Virus record (IMG/VR): IMGVR_UViG_3300023244_000208
Location: 1 to 27,839 of that record
From: a virus
Direction: 5' to 3' (one strand)
DNA length: 27,839 bases
Below are positions 23,349-27,839 of the stretch, piece after piece. The translations under genes were made by a program, and so were the position numbers. The notes beneath the pieces were generated by a model. That model did not search any database. It was not told the origin of the DNA and was given only the letters and a program-made list of their open reading frames with translations. Positions within the stretch are counted from its first letter, which is position 1, and each line of letters begins with the position of its first letter.

Positions 23349-23657
23349 ATGGCTAATACAAAACTAGAACAGATACTCCACGAAATGGAAATAAGGAAGG
23401 CTATATTTAACAGAACAGATTTGATGAATTGGTTATACGAATACTCATGCCAAACTTGTGAATGGGAAGGAATCAACCCGCACCTTGCAGCAGGGTATGT
23501 TCAATCTTTAATGTTGAAAAAAGCAAATTCAATTTATAAAGTGGTAGAATTCGTTTATAAAAATAAAGATGAAAACTCTAATTTGGTAATGGATTATTCT
23601 GTTATTGAAGATATTGTAAGGAAAGAACATGGTGGCGGGAAATCAATCCCGAATTAA
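23349..23657 (+). CDS. Small hypothetical protein after the metallophosphoesterase
   Basis: ATG 23349 (102 aa) starts 2 nt after the previous stop and carries no Shine-Dalgarno site, so reinitiation is likely. The protein is helical in its N-terminal half (M-E-I-R-K-A-I, then D-L-M-N-W-L-Y-E-Y-S) with Cys-x-x-Cys-Glu-Trp-Glu near 38-44. The C-terminal half has strands and a helix and ends in Gly-Gly-Gly-Lys. I do not recognise the family. Its 3' end includes a GC hairpin that forms the terminator of this unit. Confidence 0.6.
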   Translation: MANTKLEQILHEMEIRKAIFNRTDLMNWLYEYSCQTCEWEGINPHLAAGYVQSLMLKKANSIYKVVEFVYKNKDENSNLVMDYSVIEDIVRKEHGGGKSIPN

Positions 23658-23664
23658 TTTTTTT
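23636..23664 (+). terminator. Hairpin/T-tract terminator between convergent units
   Basis: CGGGA (23636-23640) pairs with TCCCG (23647-23651) across AATCAA, followed by AATTAA and a T7 run. It lies at the 3' end of the + strand gene; the convergent gene on the other strand stops five bases beyond the + strand stop. Confidence 0.7.
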
Positions 23665-24784
23665 ATTCTTTTCTTAAATCTACTCTTTTTGGTTGTTTTT
23701 TTCCTGGAATATAATATTGTATTAAGAATCCTTTTCTATCGTACCACGTGAAACAAGCACCATATAGGTTATGTTTATTGGTAAATTCTTGTAATGGTTT
23801 TTTGGTTGCTGGTCTGTTAGTTTTACATTGCACGAATAGAATGCTTCCTTTTTTCACAGCAATTATGTCAAATATTCCAAAACAATTATAATTATCAAAA
23901 GTTAAAGAACCAACATAATCGCAAAAATAACCCTCTTTTTCCAAATATTTCATTGCTCTTTTTATGACTATTTTGTTTTTTTGTCCTTCACTACTATTAG
24001 AAGAAAACTCCCAATGATTAATTTTGTTTTTAAATTCTTTTTCAATATCTTTGTAAGAATAAATAATGGCTTTTTCATTTAAGGAGATTATGAAGTCATA
24101 CCCTTTACCTTTCAGAGTATTGATAACAAATCTTAACTTTGAAAATTCCTTGGGATATTGTTTTTTAAATCGTTTTATTTTACCCCTATCTTTTGAATTA
24201 AAGTAACCTTTAAGCTCGACAAAACATCCCTCATTTTTCAAATAGAAATCGGGCGTGTAACTTAAACTACCTCTTTTAATGTTTTTAAAATAAAATGTTT
24301 TTGGTTCGAATTCCCAAGGAATGTTCTCGTGATTTAAATATCTTGCATAGTTCGCTTCCCAACTACTACGAAAAAAAACATTGTTTAAATCATTTCTTTT
24401 ACCAGAAACCGAGGTTTTGGTCCCTGTGCTTTTATTTTGTCTAATTCGTAAAGAGGCAGAACGAGACATTTTTTCTCTACTTTGCTGTGTATGGCCCTTA
24501 TTCATTGTCGGATTGTTTTTTTCATCTTTCATCAATTCTGAACGATGTATACCATAGCAATCTCTACAACAAAAAAAGTATGCTTGCATCATGAATTTAG
24601 AATTTTTAACTTTAAATTCCGTTTTACAAGTTTTGCAAATAACCGTTTGTTTATTTGTGGCAGTTATTCCCTTACGATACTCGGTCCCGCACCCCCTGCT
24701 ACAACAAGCATGATTTATGTGCTTGTAAAAAAAGTCATTACCACAAACCGCACAAATTTTAGTTTTTGTTTTTTGATAAGTCAT
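23663..24784 (-). CDS. Free-standing homing-type endonuclease: zinc fingers, NUMOD3, two PD-(D/E)XK-like domains
   Basis: The 373-aa protein starts at ATG 24784 (the last base of its ATG is not needed for the upstream TGA, but the codons overlap as TGATG). Two zinc-binding motifs come first: Cys11, Cys14, Cys27/28, Cys32 and Cys50, Cys53, Cys72/73, Cys76. A NUMOD3-type segment (about 94-113, G-H-T-Q-Q-S-R-E-K-M-S) follows. Then a PD-(D/E)XK nuclease: E143, P-D179, E190-L-K192. A second, resolvase-like domain follows (about 270-360): D306, Q319-C-K321. NUMOD3 and zinc fingers are DNA-binding parts typical of homing endonucleases. The second nuclease domain has Gln in place of Glu and may be inactive. 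It is translationally coupled to the epimerase. Confidence 0.72.
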   Translation of the reverse strand: MTYQKTKTKICAVCGNDFFYKHINHACCSRGCGTEYRKGITATNKQTVICKTCKTEFKVKNSKFMMQAYFFCCRDCYGIHRSELMKDEKNNPTMNKGHTQQSREKMSRSASLRIRQNKSTGTKTSVSGKRNDLNNVFFRSSWEANYARYLNHENIPWEFEPKTFYFKNIKRGSLSYTPDFYLKNEGCFVELKGYFNSKDRGKIKRFKKQYPKEFSKLRFVINTLKGKGYDFIISLNEKAIIYSYKDIEKEFKNKINHWEFSSNSSEGQKNKIVIKRAMKYLEKEGYFCDYVGSLTFDNYNCFGIFDIIAVKKGSILFVQCKTNRPATKKPLQEFTNKHNLYGACFTWYDRKGFLIQYYIPGKKQPKRVDLRKE

Positions 24785-27700
24785 CAATCACCATTGTCAA
24801 ACATCCGTTCAACTGTTAATTCTAAACCCTTCTCAAAACTTAATAGTTTAGAAGTATCAATTAACTTATTCATCTTGGTAATGTCTGGAGCTCTTATTGG
24901 CATGTCCCCTTTTTCTAGTGCAGGGAGGTGTACTACTTTACTATTACTCTTTGTAGCTTTAATTATTATTTCTGCTAAATCATTTATAGAAATCTTTTCT
25001 GTTCCGCCAACATTGTATGTTTGATTAATATGTTTATCAGAAAGTAACGCATTACAACAAGCATCAACGTTATCTTGCACATGCATAAAAGTTCTGTACT
25101 GTTCACCATCACCATAAACAGTTATATCTTTACCTTGTTTTGCTTGTTTAATAAATTTAGAAACTACAAAGTCTGTTCTTTGTCTTGTGCCGTAGCAATT
25201 TCCAGACCATAATGGAATTCCTTTTCTTCTAACAAATAAAGTATGAAATTCTGGAACTGTGACATCATATACCTTACCCTCATAATTGATTTCATTAAGA
25301 TAGAGTTTTTGTTGTTTATAATCCCCAATACGAGGATAAGGATTTTTGTTTATATATATTCTAAATATTTTAAATACCCCATTGTGTTCTTCAGTAATCC
25401 TTCCTATTTTCCCTATTTTTAATAATAACTCTTGGAAATCGTCGGCAAAATCTTTATATTTTGTTGAATAACGTCTGCCCGTTTTGTCACCATCCCCAAA
25501 CATGAGCGTTTTGAACAATTCAACTAAAAATGTTGAATCTAATTCAAGAAGTTCTCGCGGGATATATTTAATACCTTTAAACTTTTTCAGTTCATTATAA
25601 AGAACTTTTGAATGTATTTTTATTTGAGATATTCCCCTTTCATTAATTTGAGTATATGTTTTAAAACCCATTTTTTCAATTATTTTTTTAATGTCTTTTA
25701 CTTGTTTGGCATCTTTTTGTGTTATTACTATGGTATAAACTCCACTTGAAGATTTAAAAACACATCCCTCACTTAAAAACCAACCCATGAATTGTACCCA
25801 AACTTTCATTGGTATGGGTTCGTGTGTCTTTTTACGTCCGGTGCCATCATCAAATGTTATGGGTTTTAGTTGTTTAATGTTTTTTTGTTTACCTTTCCAA
25901 ATCCCATTTTGTTTAAATTGATAAAACGCTTTCCCATTTCTTTTTAAATTTTCAGCACTTACTAATTCAAATTGTTTCGGACTAGTTGGGTCCCGCATAT
26001 TTACTAAAAGTTTATGCTCAGGAGTTACCAATAAATTCAATCTTTTATTTTTTATATGAATCATTCTCCCTTTATGTTTCAATATTTGGTATGCAACCGG
26101 TTTTTGGAAAACTATTTGGTTTGTTTTAGGATTCAAAGTAGCGACTTTTTCTGTTTTATTTAAATCTTTAAACAGTTTCCAACCCTCATCTGTTAATATT
26201 TCTGTTTTTTCATCATAACAATTAAAGAAACGAAATATTGTAAAATCTAATCCTTTTTCTTGTTGATAACTTTCAAGAAACTTCTCTCCAACGTTTTTAA
26301 CAACTGCATAAGGTAATTGGGCATTCAGCGGACTTGTTTCTTCATTTAATGGTACTTCTACTGGGTCTCCGTAAACTTCACTAGAATTTCCCGTAAAGGC
26401 AAATTTTCCATTTTTTTCAATTAAAAAATTATGGTTATCTTCCACTTCTAAACACCAAACAACCCCCTCATATCCATTTATTGATTTATTAGGCGGTCTA
26501 ACACTTGGTTCAGTAGAACTAAAATACACTTGATAACCTAACTTTGCATTCACCTTTCTTCCTTTAATAAAAGAAGTTCTTGGTTGCCTCTCAGAAATAC
26601 AAACATATTTTCCGATTTTAAAAGCCAATTCAACACACTGTTCAGCTAACTTTTTAGAAGAAGTACTTAAGACTGCAGAATTAGGGTTTGGTGAAGACTT
26701 CCACGAACCATCACTGTCAATTAACCCCTTCCATAATTCGCGTAAATATTCTGAATCATATTCCCACATCCACTCAGGAACTTGTTTAGTTAAAGCACTA
26801 TGAGTACACTCATTAAACAAATTATACAGTTTTTCGGAACTTAAGTAAACATCAATAGGATATTCAGAAGGATTGTAACCACAACGCAACAATACTTTCA
26901 TTAATTTTTTCCTTGCCGGGTCAGAATCAGGTACGGAAAAATGAACTCTATAACTTTTACAAGTATTGTATGATTTTTTTGTATGGGGAGCTTTGATAAA
27001 TTTTCCATTTGAACCACGACAAGTATTAATATACTCTCTTGCGGTTAAACTAGACTTTGCTAATTTTTTTGTTGTGTGACAATCTGAATAACCATCACCA
27101 ATATAGACTCCCATCAAATAAAACAAGTCCTTCATTTTAATTTTTTCAGGGTCTTTTCTCGTATTCCAATGCCTTTTCTTTGTTTTAGGAAAAACAAACC
27201 ACTCTTCTCTTTTCCCTTCAAACTGTGAACAAAACGGTAATTTGAAAGTGTTACGTTTATTTGATAATTGAGCTTCTTCAAAAAACAACGATTCCTTGCC
27301 TGAATCAATCAACATCTTATGATTTGGAGTAACATTAATATTAAACCGTTTACCTTTAAATTCATACATATCTCCTTTATACGGTTGAGCAATTATTTTT
27401 TTTATTTTCTTCCTTTCAAATTGTTTCGTTTTTGGATTCACTGAAAACACGAAATCACCTTTTTTTAGTTCCGAATGTGTTTTGATTCCCTTTGGAGTAC
27501 TAACCCTTGTGTTTTCATCCAAACAACTACTGTATAATACTCTTTTAACATCATACTTTGATGCAAGACTGCAAACATTTTCAAATCCTTTAATATCATC
27601 CAATACTGATAATGGCTGGTCTAATGTTTTTTTAACTCCTACCACTGCTGCATAATGAAATATATAATCTGGTTTAACTTCTGAAACAACACGTTTGAAT

Positions 27701-27839
27701 CTTTGATAATCGTTAACATCGCAAGTAGAAAATCCTATGTCATGTTTTTCAAAAACATCAAAAAGATTATCAGTTTTTCCTGTAGAAAAATCATCAACGC
27801 CGTGAACTTCGTACCCTCTTCTACACAATTCGTCTACTG
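24784..27839 (-). CDS. NAD-dependent sugar epimerase/dehydratase (SDR), interrupted by two inteins; N-terminus beyond window
   Basis: The frame is open to the right edge and the N-terminal Rossmann Gly motif must lie beyond it. The visible exteins start V-D-E-L-C-R-R-G-Y-E-V-H-G-V-D-D-F-S-T-G, the usual strand after the Gly-rich loop. The catalytic Ser region forms only after splicing (Y-S-S joined to S-S-E-V-Y-G), followed by Y-A-V-V-K (the YxxxK pair). A conserved F-F-N and C-Y-G-T-R-Q follow after the second intein. Without the inteins about 296 residues are visible, fitting a UDP-glucose 4-epimerase or dTDP-glucose 4,6-dehydratase relative. It probably acts on a nucleotide sugar for surface glycans. 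Substrate cannot be fixed. Confidence 0.88.
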   Translation of the reverse strand, partial: VDELCRRGYEVHGVDDFSTGKTDNLFDVFEKHDIGFSTCDVNDYQRFKRVVSEVKPDYIFHYAAVVGVKKTLDQPLSVLDDIKGFENVCSLASKYDVKRVLYSSCLDENTRVSTPKGIKTHSELKKGDFVFSVNPKTKQFERKKIKKIIAQPYKGDMYEFKGKRFNINVTPNHKMLIDSGKESLFFEEAQLSNKRNTFKLPFCSQFEGKREEWFVFPKTKKRHWNTRKDPEKIKMKDLFYLMGVYIGDGYSDCHTTKKLAKSSLTAREYINTCRGSNGKFIKAPHTKKSYNTCKSYRVHFSVPDSDPARKKLMKVLLRCGYNPSEYPIDVYLSSEKLYNLFNECTHSALTKQVPEWMWEYDSEYLRELWKGLIDSDGSWKSSPNPNSAVLSTSSKKLAEQCVELAFKIGKYVCISERQPRTSFIKGRKVNAKLGYQVYFSSTEPSVRPPNKSINGYEGVVWCLEVEDNHNFLIEKNGKFAFTGNSSEVYGDPVEVPLNEETSPLNAQLPYAVVKNVGEKFLESYQQEKGLDFTIFRFFNCYDEKTEILTDEGWKLFKDLNKTEKVATLNPKTNQIVFQKPVAYQILKHKGRMIHIKNKRLNLLVTPEHKLLVNMRDPTSPKQFELVSAENLKRNGKAFYQFKQNGIWKGKQKNIKQLKPITFDDGTGRKKTHEPIPMKVWVQFMGWFLSEGCVFKSSSGVYTIVITQKDAKQVKDIKKIIEKMGFKTYTQINERGISQIKIHSKVLYNELKKFKGIKYIPRELLELDSTFLVELFKTLMFGDGDKTGRRYSTKYKDFADDFQELLLKIGKIGRITEEHNGVFKIFRIYINKNPYPRIGDYKQQKLYLNEINYEGKVYDVTVPEFHTLFVRRKGIPLWSGNCYGTRQRTDFVVSKFIKQAKQGKDITVYGDGEQYRTFMHVQDNVDACCNALLSDKHINQTYNVGGTEKISINDLAEIIIKATKSNSKVVHLPALEKGDMPIRAPDITKMNKLIDTSKLLSFEKGLELTVERMFDNGD
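25198..26220 (-). mobile_element. Intein 2 of the epimerase (341 aa), LAGLIDADG type
   Basis: It starts at Cys (C-Y-D-E-K-T-E-I-L-T) and ends W-S-G-N before the Cys of C-Y-G-T-R-Q. Block B is T-P-E-H-K-L-L-V. The endonuclease motifs are Q-F-M-G-W-F-L-S-E-G and T-L-M-F-G-D-G. It separates a conserved Asn (F-F-N) from Y-G-T-R-Q, so the active site cannot form before splicing. Its start is so close to that of the metallophosphoesterase intein that 27 bases are identical (26158-26184 against 22075-22101, opposite strands). Confidence 0.88.
26386..27525 (-). mobile_element. Intein 1 of the epimerase (380 aa), LAGLIDADG type
   Basis: It starts at Cys (C-L-D-E-N-T-R-V) after Y-S-S and ends F-T-G-N before Ser of S-S-E-V-Y-G. 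Block B is T-P-N-H-K-M-L-I. The endonuclease motifs are L-M-G-V-Y-I-G-D-G and L-I-D-S-D-G-S-W. Compared with the other two it is more diverged, so it probably entered separately. The +1 Ser aligns with the catalytic Ser of the SDR fold. The penultimate residue is Gly, not His. Confidence 0.88.

Noticed and set aside
23045-23476. 143-codon - strand frame over the metallophosphoesterase end
   Set aside because: It crosses the intein junction and a gene boundary antisense; its composition is that of a shadow frame.
24545-25024. 159-codon + strand frame opposite the nuclease and epimerase
   Set aside because: It lies antisense to two well-supported genes, crosses their boundary, and has low-complexity hydrophobic composition without a ribosome site.
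25198-27525. Inteins considered as self-splicing introns
   Set aside because: The reading frame continues through all three insertions with intein blocks at both ends, so protein splicing explains them.

Overview
The window looks like the structural (head and tail) region plus a short accessory region of an AT-rich, tailed double-stranded DNA virus of an archaeon. The viral identity rests on a syntenic order seen in tailed viruses: scaffold-like protein, HK97-fold major capsid protein, head-tail connector, tail completion protein, tail tube, two overlapping chaperone-like genes, TP901-type tape measure, distal tail protein and a gpD-like hub. The archaeal assignment is inference. It rests on several TATA-box promoters (TTTATAA, TTTTAAATA) lying 29-33 nt before start codons, so that transcripts would be nearly leaderless, and on very long secreted proteins full of N-x-S/T sequons. 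The style of those proteins (signal peptide, LamG, Ig-like repeats) recalls surface proteins of DPANN archaea such as Woesearchaeota and Pacearchaeota. That host guess is weak.

Layout. 1-3358: head genes on the + strand, with small hairpin/T-tract terminators after the capsid gene and after the next gene. 3372-5048: a TATA promoter, a 30-codon leader ORF, tail completion protein, a small acidic protein and the putative tail tube, closed by terminator hairpins. 5135-7287: two more promoters, a 15-codon micro-ORF, a ChaB-like protein, a ribbon-helix-helix-like protein, a gp10-like protein and a pair of overlapping chaperone-like genes. 7284-21067: a long operon with mostly ATGA stop/start overlaps: tape measure, distal tail protein, transglutaminase-like protein, Cys-rich membrane protein, two giant secreted proteins and the tail hub. 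21068-21226 holds an extended inverted repeat and a third strong promoter. 21227-23657: a 20-codon leader ORF, an HTH-metallophosphoesterase interrupted by an intein, and a small unknown protein. 23663-27839 (- strand, convergent): a sugar-nucleotide epimerase/dehydratase carrying two inteins (its N-terminus is off the right edge), translationally coupled to a free-standing homing-type endonuclease with two PD-(D/E)XK-like domains.

How the parts fit. The + strand genes make the capsid, a long tail (tape measure 946 aa; no sheath gene seen, so siphovirus-like) and a tail-tip/cell-surface module. The transglutaminase-like protein and the secreted, sequon-rich proteins probably act on or at the archaeal envelope, and the epimerase could supply or change sugars for surface glycans. 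The right third is a hot spot for homing elements: three LAGLIDADG inteins plus one free-standing nuclease within about 5.5 kb, with two of the inteins clearly paralogous although they sit in unrelated proteins.

No stretch longer than about 220 bases lacks a gene. I see no tRNA, rRNA, CRISPR array, insertion sequence or attachment site.
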